Assembly: GCF_000321225.1 (NCBI RefSeq)
Contig: NW_004450267.1
Location: forward strand, 7,238,601 to 7,302,600
Reading direction: 5' to 3'
Length of the DNA: 64,000 nucleotides
Origin: Odobenus rosmarus divergens
Lineage: Eukaryota; Chordata; Mammalia; Carnivora; Odobenidae
This document shows, piece after piece, positions 41,540 through 54,050 of the stretch (position 1 is its first letter; every line of letters starts with the position of its first letter). A program made the position numbers and the translations under genes. The notes under the pieces are model-generated. The model was not told where the DNA came from. It made no database searches and saw nothing but the letters and a program-made list of their open reading frames with translations.

Positions 41540-41621
41540 ATAAGCAGGTAGCCCGAGCTGTGCACTAGAAATGAGAGAAGATAAGCAGGTAGCCCGAGCT
41601 GTGCACTAGAAATGAGAGAAG
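41540..41621. repeat. Perfect 41-bp tandem duplication
   Basis: The 41-base unit starting ATAAGCAGGTAGCCCGAGCT and ending GAAATGAGAGAAG occurs twice head to tail (41540-41580 and 41581-41621) with no difference. It is unrelated to any repeat family I recognise. Confidence 0.97.
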
Positions 41622-42031
41622 TGTGTTTGCTGTTAGGTAGCACTTAACAGTAACTTTGTAAAGATGCAAATAATTGGGGTTAAAAAGAACCTTTAGATAT
41701 TTTCAGGTTAAAAAGTGACTATTTCATAAGTATTCCTGAAAAGCAAACAGATGTTTATACTCTTGTTTTGGTCCTCCCATTAAGAAGCTCCCAGGAAGTT
41801 TGTATCCAAAACATATAAAGAATTTATACAACTCAACACCCCCCTCAACAATCCAATAAAAAAAAATAGGCAGAGGACCTGAATAGATATTTTCTGAAGA
41901 AGACATAGAGATGGCCAACAGAGAACATGATAAGGTGTTCAGTATCACTGATCATCAGGGAAATACAAATCAAAACCACAGCGAGATATCACCTTACACC
42001 TGTCAGAGTGGCTAAGATAAAAAAAGAGGAG

Positions 42032-42217
42032 GGGCACCTGGGTGGCTTCGTCGGTTAAGTGTTTGCCTTCAACTCAGGTCATGGTCCCATGGTCCTGGGA
42101 TCAAGCCCCACATCGAGCTCCCTGCTCAGTGGGGAGCCTGCTTCTCCCTTTCCCTCTGCCCTCCGCTTGTGCTCTCTCTCTCACTATCTCAAATAAATAA
42201 ATAATTTTTTTTTTTTT
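42032..42217 (+). mobile_element. Can-SINE nested in an L1
   Basis: Plus orientation, head GGGCACCTGGGTGGCTTCGT, tail AAATAAATAAATAATTTT. It interrupts L1 sequence between GTGGCTAAGATAAAAAAAGA and AGGAGAAATAACAATTG. The 12-bp duplication AAAAAAGAGGAG is at 42020-42031 and 42218-42229. The nesting orders the events: the L1 landed first. Confidence 0.95.
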
Positions 42218-42527
42218 AAAAAAGAGGAGAAATAACAATTGTTGGTGAGGATTTGGAGAAAAAGGAACCCTTGTGCACTGTTGGTGGGAATATAAATTGG
42301 TGCAGCCAATATGGAAAATTATATGGAGGTTCCTCAAAAAATTAAAAATAGAAATACCATATGACCTAATAATGCCACCACTGAGTCTTTACCCAAAGAA
42401 AATGAAAACACTAGTTGGAAAATATATATGCACCCCTATGTTTACTGCAGCATTATTTACAATAGCCAAGATCAGGAAGTGACCTAAGAGTCTATCAGTA
42501 GATGACTGGATAAGGAAGATGTGGTGT

Positions 42528-42528
<1 letters not shown>

Positions 42529-42562
<34 letters not shown>
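42529..42562. repeat. (CA)n microsatellite within L1
   Basis: Seventeen CA units, uninterrupted, in the L1 block 41795-43040. Confidence 0.95.
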
Positions 42563-42566
<4 letters not shown>

Positions 42567-45019
42567 TATTACACAGCTGTAAAAAAAGGATGAGACTGTG
42601 CCATTTGTGACAACATGGATAGACCTACAGGATATTATGCTAAACGAAATAAGTCAGATGGAGAAAGACAAATACCATATGATTTTACTCATATGTGGAA
42701 TCTGAAAAAAAAAATGAATAAACAACAAAAACCAGAATCAGAACTGTAAATACAGAGAACAAACTGATGGTTGCCAGATGGAGGGGTATAGGGACATGGG
42801 CAAAGTGGGTGAAGAGAAGGGGGAGATACAGGCTTCCAGTTGTGGAATGCATAAATCATAGGCATGAAAGGCACAGCATAAGAAATACAGTCAATGACAT
42901 TGTAATTGTGTTGCGTGGTGACAGATGGTAGCTAGGCTTGTGGTCAGCACAGCATAATATATAAACCCGTCAAATCAGCACGTTGCACACCTGAAACTAA
43001 TGTAACACGATGTGCCAACTACACACAAATAAAAAAACCCTAAAATTCATATAAAAGCCCCGAGGAAACTCCTTCATTCAGATATTATTTTGCTAGTAAG
43101 GTTATAATTGTTAAGGTTCTGGTAGTGATGGGGAAAAAAATCATACCTAATGGTTTTCCCTGTCTTGAGACTTTCACAAACAGAAGACTCAATTATGACT
43201 TCAATGGCACTAGCTCATAAGTCTGCAAACTGTAATTCTGTTTTTAGTCTGTGTGTCCATTTGTCCATCCATCCATCAAATATCCACTCAATAAATATTG
43301 ACTTGAAGTGCACTGGGTGCCAGAGTTATGCAGTAAAAGACATGAGTCTTTCATGGAGTTCCCATTTGCTGTATTTTCAGAGTTGCTTTCATTGCCTTTT
43401 CCTCTCCTATTTATTAGAGATTTTAGAGGTGTTACGCTTTTTTCAATTAATCGAAATTTGTAATGGCATAAGGAGAAAGCACATACTATGAGAAAAGTCT
43501 TAGCTTCTAGATCCGGTAGATTATTAATACACAGCTTTATTTTCTTGGATGTTCCCTAAAGTTGTGAATAATTTAAAACATTAATTTTTTTGGTGGAGAG
43601 CTTTCTATATGCATTGCAGAATTCCTTTCTTTTTAATGTAGAATATACTAATTATTCAGGGTTATTACTAATATCGGTTATTATGCTATATCATAAAACA
43701 GTGGCTGTGTTGGCCTCCATATTGGGATAAAGGATCATTGGCATCGATACTGAGTAGCCCTTGACCACTGGGATTTTGGATGTTCTTTTGCCTTTTTTTT
43801 TTTTTTTTTTTGCAGTTTATGTGTCTTCTTTTACTTTATGCTGGTAATATCAAACTACTTGCTCAAGTTCGTGACATTGATTTACTGCGTCTAAGTTGCT
43901 ATGGCCTTAGAAATGATCTAATCACCTAACAAGATTGTTAATTTAACTAGAGGTAAGGTAGCTGTTAGGAAGGATAGAAAGGTCCTTCTGTGAAAAGATA
44001 AGAACTTTATCTTTGTGATATCTCTTTTGGCTGTTCAGAGGCTGGTTTTTATTTTCTTCTTGTTTCTTTATAATGTTATAAATAGGTAACATTTGCTGGG
44101 TAGCTGTGTTCTTGATAATTAAATTATTCCTCTACAGAATGTAGCCCTCCATATGGTTTAACTTGACTTTTTTTTTTTTTTGTAAGGGCTTCTTAGGACT
44201 ATACTTTGCAACTGGTAGCTATTTCAGCTGTTTCAAAACTACCAAACTGCTTATTGTGGCTTATTAGAGTGGTATCACGAAATGAGAGTAAGAGGCAGAT
44301 ATTTTGTTACAATTGGTCCGTTTTGACATAAATATTCTTTTCCCTTATACATTGATTTGGCAAAAGCAGGGCTCCCAGGAAGTACATGCTGTGATTTCTA
44401 GACTTCTGCACTTAGTCATTTTGGTAAGAATACGGGGAAAGTGAGACTTGTTGACTAAATCCTAGAGATCATAAATCAAAAGAGTGAAAGCACCCTGCCT
44501 TACTGCTTACCAGTCCAATGTCTTCCCAGATATCCTGGGGGAGATGGGGTAATGCTGAGTGGGACTCAGAGGACAGAACTGGGGATCAGTGGTCCAGAAT
44601 GGCTTTACTGGGATCTTATTAAAGAGCCATGAGGAGAATCTATTTCTATGTCTGGAGATTTCCAGACAAACCAAATGGAGAGTGCTAAAATCTGTGATTT
44701 AAAAAAAAAAAAAGGACTGGGAACTTTTATTAAGTTCCCAGAAAGTCGGAAGGTTTCCCCCCGCCGCCCCTGCCCCAGAAATTACTGGTTTCATCGTCTG
44801 ACAAGGTTAAGATACCAGGGGAAGCTGTCACATTTTATGTTCTTTTAAAACTGATGCCATTTGATGACACAAGAGGGTATTAATCATCAGGAGTCGATAA
44901 CAGAAGAGTGGGTCTCCACATCTTATTTAGACCTTTTAGAGCCCAGGATCATTTTATACCAAACTCTGGCTTGTTCTCAGTCATTCCTAGCCTAGGGCCA
45001 TACTGAGGTCTTATTTTCT

Positions 45020-45222
45020 ACAGCTGGGCTGTCTACTCTCATAGCCACTTGCCATCTAAATTTATTAAATTGAATAAAATTAAAAATTCGATTCTTAGCA
45101 GCACAGGTCCCATTTCAAGTGTTGAATGGCCACCCATGTCTTGTGGCTACTGGACTGAGCAGCACAGACATGGAACATTTCCATCAATGCAGAAAGCTCT
45201 ATCGGAGAGCGCTGTTCTAAGA
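45020..45222. mobile_element. hAT-type MER element remnant
   Basis: Reads CTGGGCTGTCTACTCTCATAG at one end and GAGAGCGCTGTTCTAAG at the other, with GTGTTGAATGGCCACCCATG and ACATGGAACATTTCCATCA inside. This matches a common element whose ends resemble CAGTGCTGTCCA. Confidence 0.6.
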
Positions 45223-46177
45223 GTTTTGCCTCACCTGTACACAGGGTCTCACCAGGAACCCTTGGGGCTGGCACTTTTATCTCAGTAAATGCCTCGATGG
45301 GTCCAACAGGTCCAACTCTGAACTGTATCCTACAACATTGAATCTCTACCTCTTGGCCCCTTTCTGCGGCGGGGTCCCTAGAGAGCTCTAGGACTTTATA
45401 CCAACACTACTCCTGGGTCTTCAGATTCCCTCTCTTTATATTTTGAGAACTGAGTTATTTCCATTAGTTGGCTGGGTAACTAACCAACCAGTGTTCTTGC
45501 TGACTATGTTAACAACGGAACATGTTTAGTACGCTGTCGAAAAGATCCTTAAATTGGGAGCTGGACAAAACGAATTGTGAGGCTTTAGGGCTCTATAGTT
45601 CTACTCATCTCAACAAAACATAGAGGGCCGACTGATGTTCTCTTTTTCTATAAGCTGTCAAGAAATGTGTTCCATTAGGTATTTTGATTACCTAGCTACA
45701 TATTTACATATGTTTTTGTTTTGGTTGAGGGTGGGGATGATGAAGTAGCTGGGGAATGGGGGAAGTCTTTAGGTTGAAAACAAAAACAAAAACAATAGAA
45801 TTTGAAACCCAAGTCCCATAGGGCAGAATGATTAGCCTTAGATGAATTCTAGTGTCAGAATTTCCTAGAGTTTTACTGAAGAGACTCTTAGTTCCTCAGA
45901 GCTTGGTTATCATTCTGATTGGCTATGAAGGTGTTGCCAGTTACGTCCCTAAGGAGAACTGAGGACAGACACTGCTGAATACTCAACTTCACTCTCTACG
46001 AGTGATTTTGGACAATTGTGGAGAAAGAGGGATGAGTGAGGAAAAAAGTCTGAGCAACTGACTTAGAAAATTTACCAGGTAGGATTTACCAATCAGCTTT
46101 GATCCACTCGTTGGGAAGCCCTGATGATGGGTATTCATGGCCCTAAGTATGTTCTGGGGAAATCCTCCACCAACCTA

Positions 46178-46987
<810 letters not shown>

Positions 46988-47453
46988 TCAAACTTCACTT
47001 CCCCACCCCAGCATTTATGACATTCCTGAATGACCCATGTTTTGACTTCACCGACATGTCTCTTCCAAACTCCCTGCCTCTGAGTATTATCCTCTGAGTG
47101 CCTGCCACCCTGACCCCTTGTTCTGTATCCCTCCAGCATGTTTGTGTTCAGCTAGTTCCACATTCTCTCCCTTTTCTGCCCCAGCTCCACCACTGTGTGA
47201 TGCTGTGCTGATGAGCGTGTGCTCTGGGCTGCACGGGTGTGCTCGCGTGTGTGTGCAAGCACGCGGTACCTTTCATATTCATTCCCACCAGCTGGGCACC
47301 TTGACTCTCAGCTTCCTGCCTTTCTCTTGCAGCTCCCAGAACGATGATTTCTGCTCAACAGAACTGCTGACTTTTACCAAAATGCTTTGCAGAACCATCA
47401 GTTAAGCCAGGTTTAAAATCCAGGCACAGATACCCAAGACACCACCGCGGAGA

Positions 47454-47790
47454 CTGGTGGGTAGCAAACTTTGTCTGTAAAGAGCTAGACAGTAAATATT
47501 CGTGGGCCATGTCTGTCACAACCACTCCACTTTGCTGTTGTAATGTGAAAGGAGCCACGGACAATATGTAAAAAAAAAAAAATAAGTGTGGCTGTGTTCC
47601 AATAAAACTTTATTTATGGACACACAAGAGTTTCATCTCATTTTTACGTCACAAAGTATTTTTCTTCTGGTAGTTTTTCAACCATTGAAAAAAAATTGAA
47701 AAATATAAAAAATAATTTTTCCCTTACAGACTCTATGAAACAGGTGGGGGGGTCAGATTTGGCCTGTGGGCCATAGTTTGCTGACCCCTG
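47454..47790. mobile_element. hAT-type non-autonomous DNA transposon remnant
   Basis: The left end TGGTGGGTAGCAAACTTTG and the complement of the right end (CAGGGGTCAGCAAACTATGG) form terminal inverted repeats with a few mismatches. The interior, GTGTTCCAATAAAACTTTAT and GGTCAGATTTGGCCTGTGGG, belongs to a widespread mammalian MER-class element. Confidence 0.8.
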
Positions 47791-48434
47791 GCCAAGACTA
47801 CCCTGTGCGCTTTGGCACTATTTCCAACCAGGCTCGCTTACAATCCAAACCGGTGCCCAGGAAGCGCAGCCTGCGGTCACAAGCAGAGCACAAGTTAACG
47901 ATGTTGTGACTACTCTTCAGTCTCTCCTAATGGAAAGGGCTGCAAGGAGAGGGCTCCCTTCCTTTTGGGCCCCTGAACAACACGATGTTCTCGGGCAGTT
48001 ATTACACTGATGATGCATGGCTTCACTGTGGCGTACCAACTTCATTTCCTTCCTTTCACAGATTTTTCTTAGAAATGGTGCTTCTTAGCTGGCATGTGAT
48101 GCAGTAATATCTAAATGACTCAACATATAGATTTATACATTTATCTTAGGCTATGTCAGTTTTTCATGGTAGCTCATAATGAAAACCCCTACTTGCAGGT
48201 GTCTTCATCTTCACATGAAAATTCTGAGAATGATTAGCCCTAAAGTGTCCTCTGTTGGAAATTTCACAAGAAATATGAAAATGGGCAGCATCTTTTCCCA
48301 GGCCTTTGTCTTTGTAGAATTTTCCTTAAAGCAATCCATTGTTCTAGCAATGGCCTTTCCATTAATATTAAAGTACTGATTCAAAAAAATTCCCCTTTGC
48401 AGGAGTTCATTAGCCACTCTTTTACTATTCTTAC

Positions 48435-48645
48435 TCTATTGGAAGAGTGGAAAGGGTTTGAGTCTTGAAGTCAGACAAATAGGAGCTGAATTATTATTTT
48501 GTCATTTACTGGAAGTAGGACTGGCTTCTCCAAACCTCAGACTCCTTACTTATGAAACAGCTGACCACACGGGGTTGCTACAAGGATTAAATAAGATCAC
48601 ATAAGCAAAGTTTCTTATACATTGCAGGTGCTTGGTAGACAAGGA
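48435..48645 (+). repeat. MIR remnant
   Basis: TTGAAGTCAGACAAATAGGAG, CCAAACCTCAGACTCCTTACT and GGGGTTGCTACAAGGATTAA match the MIR order from core to 3-prime end. Confidence 0.75.
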
Positions 48646-48916
48646 AAGAAGGAAAACTGGAAGGGACATAATCTGACATGCTTTGAAAAGTTCTTTGGCT
48701 TCCTTGCCTTGGGTTTCTGGTATTCTTCTACCCTGTCCTTTTTTCTCCATCTGCTTCCTGCAGTTTAACCCGTCTTCATAATTCAGCTCCATTACCCTCT
48801 AGCCCATTTTGTTTTCTTTTCCACCTGTCCTTTTCCATCCTCTGGCTATTTGGTGTCCCAGAGAGAGTGCAGCAGGAAGATTTGGCCAGGTATGGTCTCT
48901 TTATTTCCCTCCTCCC

Positions 48917-49334
48917 TGTTATAGGCCTAATTGTGTCGCCCCACCCACCCCCCAAATTCATATGTTAAAGTCCCAACCCCTAGTACCTGAGAATGTAACC
49001 TTATTTAGTCAATTGCAAATGTAAACAGTTAAGACTGGGTTATACCGGAAAAGGGTAGGCCCCTATTCCAAAGTGACTGGTGTCATTAAAAGGAGAAATC
49101 TGGATATAGGTATATATTCAGGGAGAATGCTATGTGCACCTGTAGCCAGCCATCTAGAAGGTAAGGATAAAGGCCTGGAACACATCCTTCCCTCCCAGCC
49201 CTCAGAAGGAATCAGCCCTGCCAACACTTTGATCTCAGACTTCTAGTCTCCAGAGCTGTGACACACTATATTTCTGTTGTTTAAACCATCCAATTTGTCA
49301 TACTTTGTTACAGCAGCCCAAACAAACTAATACA
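48917..49334 (+). mobile_element. Solitary LTR, ERVL-MaLR (MLT1-like)
   Basis: A 418-bp block begins TGTTATAGGCCTAATTGTGT and ends AACAAACTAATACA, with the TG...CA ends of an LTR. Inside are AATTCATATGTTAAAGTCCC, CAGCCCTCAGAAGGAATCAG and TTGTTTAAACCATCCAATTT, recurrent in mammalian MaLR-type LTRs. An exact 5-bp duplication, CTCCC, flanks it (48912-48916 and 49335-49339). No internal coding region is attached, so it is a solo LTR. The subfamily name is tentative. Confidence 0.85.
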
Positions 49335-49801
49335 CTCCCTAGATAAAACAAAAGCTCCAGGCTTTGCAGAACAGCTTCAGTTTCTTCTGCTCCAAGGGAC
49401 CTGTGGTCCTACTTTATTTTGATAAGATCAACTACATTGGGTTTCTTAATTTTAGAACATACTATTTTTTCCAGTACTACCTAAAAGGAATCTGTCAAAA
49501 TATTCTTCATAAAGCCCTTGCAAAGATCTTTGGGTATGTGTAACTTTCTAACACCAATACAAAGAAAGCAAAGCGATCACGAAATGGTTTGTTAGGTGGA
49601 CATGGTTCATTGTTTCCACTATCCAACGCTCTATAATTCTTGATTAGTGTGAAATGTGGGTGGGAGTATCATGTCTGTCCATTCCAACCTCTGTGGGTGG
49701 TCATGAGGACACATGAAGCTGTCCAAAGGGGCATGTAGCAGTGAAAACCAAGCATAGTCAGGAGGAGCTTGCTAATTGGGTAGAAGCTCCCCAAAACATA
49801 C

Positions 49802-49920
49802 TCTTTCTTCCGGGCTGACTTCCGCTTCTCTTCATTGACTTCATGGTTGGCGTCCCGTAGCTTGACCTCACGATCTGAAAGGCTTGCTGGGATGATGTCC
49901 AGCTCCAGGTCCTTATTGTC
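49802..49920 (-). CDS. KALRN: KALRN exon 5 of 15 in window: spectrin-DH1 linker
   Basis: The exon is 119 bp, starting in phase 0 and ending with two bases (GA) of a Glu codon. It encodes 39 residues, DNKDLELDIIPASLSDREVK followed by LRDANHEVNEEKRKSARKK. This acidic-then-basic linker joins the last spectrin repeat to the DH1 domain. The acceptor is CTGTGTGTAG and the donor AAAGA-GTATGT. The donor choice is fixed by phase: the next exon opens with A, giving GAA (Glu), then Phe-Ile-Met at the start of DH1. Confidence 0.95.
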
Positions 49921-51166
49921 CTACACACAGAGAGATTGCAGAGGTCACCTTGGAGATGCCTTGGGAGAGGAACTTATCAGAGTCAGGGGAGGCAGTAGAA
50001 GGCAAAAAGAGAGGAAGATACAATGGAGCAGGTTGTAAAGACAGGGAATCCCACAAACAGCCACCTACATGTCCTCTTCTTCATGGAATTTTTTTTTTTT
50101 TGAAATAAGAAAGATATAAAATGTTCAGGTCAAATGGTCAGGGCTAAAATCCATGGCAAGGAAAAACAATAAACACATTTAATAATTAGTGTCATATTTC
50201 CCCAAGGACTTTGGTCCTGATTAAATCTAAATGTACACACACATACACAAATTAGTCTAAAATTGGTTATTAACCATTAAAATAGATGTGAAACAGAAAC
50301 ACACAGAGACATAAGAAAACTTTCATTTGTCAAGGGAAAATAATAAAAGCCAATATTTTTATTTAAACAAGCAACTTCCCTTGGAAAGAGAAAGCTAAAT
50401 GATAGAACAATTATTAAATTTGCCCATCTCTGCTTATTTTAACCACTGTTTTGTATTTATATAGGATGGAAACCTTTGGAAAAAAATCTCATGGTTTAAA
50501 GCCTTGGGGAGGTGTTATTATTTCCCCCAATTTTGGTGGTTTAACCAGTTCACTCTCTAGTCTGTTCTGCTTCAGAGCATCAGCCTATTTAAAGATTTAA
50601 GAATTAGAAATCCTAGGATTAAATTGCCAGCCTATATTTAGCTCTTAATTCATAGGTTACTGACCTCTATTACAAAGAAGAGATTAAAAGTCAGTCTTCC
50701 CTTGATTCTTGGCAAATAGTATCTCTTTTCAGTTGAAATGTCAAATAGCCTTTGCACAACTGCATCCCTTACTCTTGAAAGAATACTGTAATACATACTG
50801 GGGACCCTAACATTTGCTGATTAACATAATTGGGTGGAAGATGGTACTGATGAAGCCAAGGTAAAGAGTTTAGTCTTCAAAGTCAACAGTTAACTCTACA
50901 CATAGAAAAACTCTGTTCTGTAGCCATGGGCCCCACCCCCGGCCAGCCAGTTTTGGTATCTAGCAGTAATTATGAGGGGCTGGAGGCCGATGGCTCATTA
51001 AGATCCATCCCCTCCACTAGAAAAATCACACAAGGCAAGTGTTCTAGGGGTCAAGAGCTCAGAAAGACTGCTCTGGAGAGCCCACTTTCTTCCATGGTAA
51101 TGAGAGCAGCAATGCCAAGAGAGACGAGAAGGAAGGACGTCCCAGCTGGGCAGTGCCCATGCCTAC
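49921..51166 (-). other. KALRN: KALRN intron, exons 4-5
   Basis: A 1.2 kb AT-rich intron. A T-run is at 50088-50101. No repeat family or exon is recognised. Confidence 0.8.
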
Positions 51167-51349
51167 CTCTGTGTTGACGCCTAGCGCTTTCTCCAGGGAG
51201 TACCGGTACTTTCCCATCCTCAAGGAGAAGTCTCTGTAATGCTTGTCCACCGTGGTCACCCATTTTCTGATCTCCGTGGCATGAATGTGGCCTTTTTCCA
51301 CAAAGCTATCAGCCAGTTGAATCAGAAGCTTCACCTTCTCCTTTGTTTG
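51167..51349 (-). CDS. KALRN: KALRN exon 4 of 15 in window: last spectrin repeat
   Basis: The exon is 183 bp, phase 0-0, 61 residues, starting QTKEKVKLLIQLADSFVEKG and ending SLEKALGVNTE. It encodes the helices of the last spectrin-like repeat (HATEIRKWVTTVDKHYRDF) before the DH1 linker. The donor is GAG-GTAGGC. The acceptor, TTTTGGGACAG, has a short, interrupted pyrimidine tract and looks weak next to the other kalirin acceptors here. The 7.8 kb intron before it is the second longest in the window. The exon is symmetric, so skipping would be in frame. Confidence 0.95.
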
Positions 51350-51449
51350 CTGTCCCAAAAGATGGTCTCATGTTACTAGATTACATTTACTCTCATGGCC
51401 TTTCACTCCCATCCCCCTTTTCTTCACAGCAGCCACAGATACCTCACTG

Positions 51450-51660
51450 CCTGCCTGGGTTTATAGCCAGCTCTGTCACTAGCGGGGAGGTCTTGAACAA
51501 ACTACTTAAATCCTCTGTGCCTCAGTTCCTTTATCTGCAAAACAGGGATCATAATAATCCTCCATCATAGGGTTGTTGTGAGCATTTCATGAGTTGACAA
51601 TGTAGAATGCTCAGAACAGTGCCTGGGACGTGGTGCTCACATTAAGAGCTCAGGAAGCAA
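51450..51660 (+). repeat. MIR remnant
   Basis: CTCTGTGCCTCAGTTCCTTTA, GGGTTGTTGTGAGCATTTCA and CAGAACAGTGCCTGGGACGTG are textbook MIR motifs in order. Confidence 0.85.
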
Positions 51661-51689
51661 TACACGTTAGCCATCATGATTACTGTTAA

Positions 51690-51935
51690 GCATCTCGTGC
51701 ATTAACACAGCCCTTTATCAGGTCACAGAATATGTTAATGTCACATCTGAGACTCATTTGAGTCTTAAAGCATCTCTAAAAGGTGGGTGAAAGGAGGTGG
51801 TATGGATCTCTGTGAACCATAGATGAAAAAAGCTGAGGCTTAGAGAGGCTTAGGGCTTGTCCAAGTTCATACCACCTGTAAGTGAATGATAGAGCCTGTT
51901 GGCTTCTGGACCACAGTGCCTAAATCTCTCCCTTC
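51690..51935 (-). repeat. Probable MIR remnant
   Basis: AAAAGCTGAGGCTTAGAGAGG, GCTTGTCCAAGTTCATACC and TGATAGAGCCTGTTGGCTTC resemble an antisense MIR, more diverged than its neighbour. Confidence 0.55.
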
Positions 51936-52068
51936 ACTGCACTGGCCTGAAGGTAGGCTTTGTCAACAGCTAAGGTGGCACATGCCAGGATCTAAAGAAA
52001 GCCAATTAGCAGATTAAGAGTAAAGTCTGTCCCTTTCACCACTAGGATCTTGTCTTCAGTTTCCATTA

Positions 52069-52113
52069 GAGAGAGAGAGAGAGAGAAAGAGAGATAAGAA
52101 GAGAGAGAGAAGA
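52069..52113. repeat. (GA)n microsatellite
   Basis: GA units with AAG and TAAG interruptions. Confidence 0.9.
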
Positions 52114-52670
52114 GTTAATGAAGCTAGTACCTATTATGTGGCTGAGTAAGGTGTAGTTCTGATGTGTATTGGATTAATTTCATTTCCAGCAAGAGTTTGT
52201 TCAACACTTACTCTGCCTACACCATTGTGCAGAGGGCTGTGGGGACAGGCTTGGGGGGTAAACAAAAGAAGAGAAAAAGATACTCATTTTTCCCAAACAG
52301 TCTATATCTCTAGAGGGGACAAGATTGTCATGCAGAGTGGTTAAATAACTCAGGGCATTATGAAATTGAATGTCAACGTGAGAAGTATGTGGAGTTAACA
52401 CTGCAGGAATTTTAAAACAGGAAAAAAATGAAGGTAGGTTGTCATGGGCAGGAAAGGTCCCGTGGGGAGGAGGGACTTACGTTGGGTAAGATATGGAAAC
52501 AAAGGAGATGTTCGAAGAAGTAAATACTTGCTCATCTTTTATCCTAAGATTGTGTTTTGAAACTCCAAGATCAGGGAAGCTTGATTAATTTTAAGAAAAA
52601 GGAAAGAATATTTAAATGATATTCTGAGAAATAAAATTATTACCTTTTGGATTGGAGGAGAGGAGATTCA

Positions 52671-52876
52671 ATTTTTTTTTTTTAAGATTTTACTTATTTA
52701 TTTGAAAGAGAGAGAGAGATTGTGAGCATGAGCGGGGGGTGGGGAGGGGCAGAGGGAGAAGCAGACTCCCCACCGAGCAAGGAGCCTGATGTGGGACTCC
52801 ATCCCAGGACCCTGGGATCATGACCTGAGCCGAAGGCAGACAGACGCTTAACTGACTGAGCCACCCAGGTGTCCCA
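52671..52876 (-). mobile_element. Can-SINE (tRNA-Lys derived)
   Basis: Minus orientation: T-run and AAGATTTTACTTATTTATTTG tail complement at the low end, GACACCTGGGTGGCTCAGTC head complement at the high end. A short duplication GAGATTCA flanks it (52663-52670 and 52877-52884). An extra 4-base unit (CAGACAGACG) is present in the head region. Confidence 0.93.
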
Positions 52877-53929
52877 GAGATTCAGGTTTTGGATCATGCT
52901 AGAATCTAGATAGCTGAGGGAAACTGAGGCAGAAAAATCTCTGGAGCAAGAGTAGAACAGACAGAAGAGCCTTTCTTTACTCCACCCTCCTCCCTTTCTT
53001 TCTAGGCTCACCTACAGACCTCCCACAAGAGAATGACCCCTCCCCCCGCCTTCAAGAAATGCCAGGGATGGACAGCTTCTGACCGGAAATGCAAGCAAGG
53101 CCCAGGAGATGTGGGCTCCAGCTCTCCAGCAGCTCCCATGTTTGAGCCTCTCCTATCTCAGGACGGCGGGCTGGTCCCCAGGCTGGGAGACAAGGGCCTG
53201 GAAGAGCTTTGTCGTGAAGGGAAGAAGGTGGGTCTGAGGATAGCAGAAGTAGCTCCTCAACCATGATAAGGCAAAGAAAAACAGCACTGGAAATTGGTTA
53301 AGAAAAGACCCCTGGTAGCCTAAGGACTTGTAGCTTACTGCATTTAGGTGGTTTTGTTTTTTTTTCCCTCTGAAAAAAACTGTTATAAGGTTTGCTACTT
53401 ATTTAAAGCAGAGATTAATTTTTTTGCAGCCATAATCAAGAAATCTTTACGTAAAACTCTTGAAAATGGGTATTTTCTGTTCTCAGTAAGGAGACTTGAG
53501 CATGAAAAAGGGGTTTTACAACCAGCTGGTGGCAGCCCAGCCCTCCCGACAGCTCCATCACCAGAAATCATATCCTGAAACATGGAAACTGTAATTCAGA
53601 TGCAACAAGGAGAATGCCTTGTGATCAAGCATATTCCAGCTATGTGTGGAATCTGGGGGAGCAAACGGACAGTACATTGGGCAATGTAGACAAGCCCTCC
53701 CTAGGTGGCCTCACCGACCTTTGGCATACCTTAGCCGCCATGCTCTCTATGGCCCCTAAACACCAGCCATGCCAAACCTCATGTGCTCCTCCCGCTGTGA
53801 GGGGTGGTTCCTACTCATCCTTGCTTTCTCTCCAATGGCCCTCTTTCATCTCCTCTCCTCCGCACAAGCTGAGTGGGGAATGCCCTTTCCAGTGTCCCCA
53901 CACTGCCACACTGTGAGTTACTTATGTGC

Positions 53930-54050
53930 CTCCGTCAGACCATGCACTTCCAGAAGTGTTACCTCTTATTCATTTGTATCTCCAAAGTCTAGAAAATAGT
54001 AGGCGTACTATAAATGCTGAGTAAGTGAATTAGTGAATAAATACTGTGTT
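53930..54050 (+). repeat. L2 3-prime remnant
   Basis: CATTTGTATCTCCAAAGTCTA, GAAAATAGTAGGCGTACTATAA and AGTGAATTAGTGAATAAAT follow the L2 end. Confidence 0.65.

Larger units (their letters stand above)
41795..43040 (+). mobile_element. L1 fragment, interrupted by a Can-SINE and a CA repeat
   Basis: It begins in ORF2 (TATCCAAAACATATAAAGAA, then GACCTGAATAGATATTTTCT) and runs to the 3-prime UTR (GTGTTGCGTGGTGACAGATG, AACACGATGTGCCAACTACA). The Can-SINE at 42032-42217 and a (CA)n run at 42529-42562 interrupt it. The coding frame is broken by shifts and stops. Confidence 0.9.

Noticed and set aside
41540..41621. CRISPR-like direct repeats
   Set aside because: Only two abutting copies without spacers, in a vertebrate intron. 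It is a simple tandem duplication.
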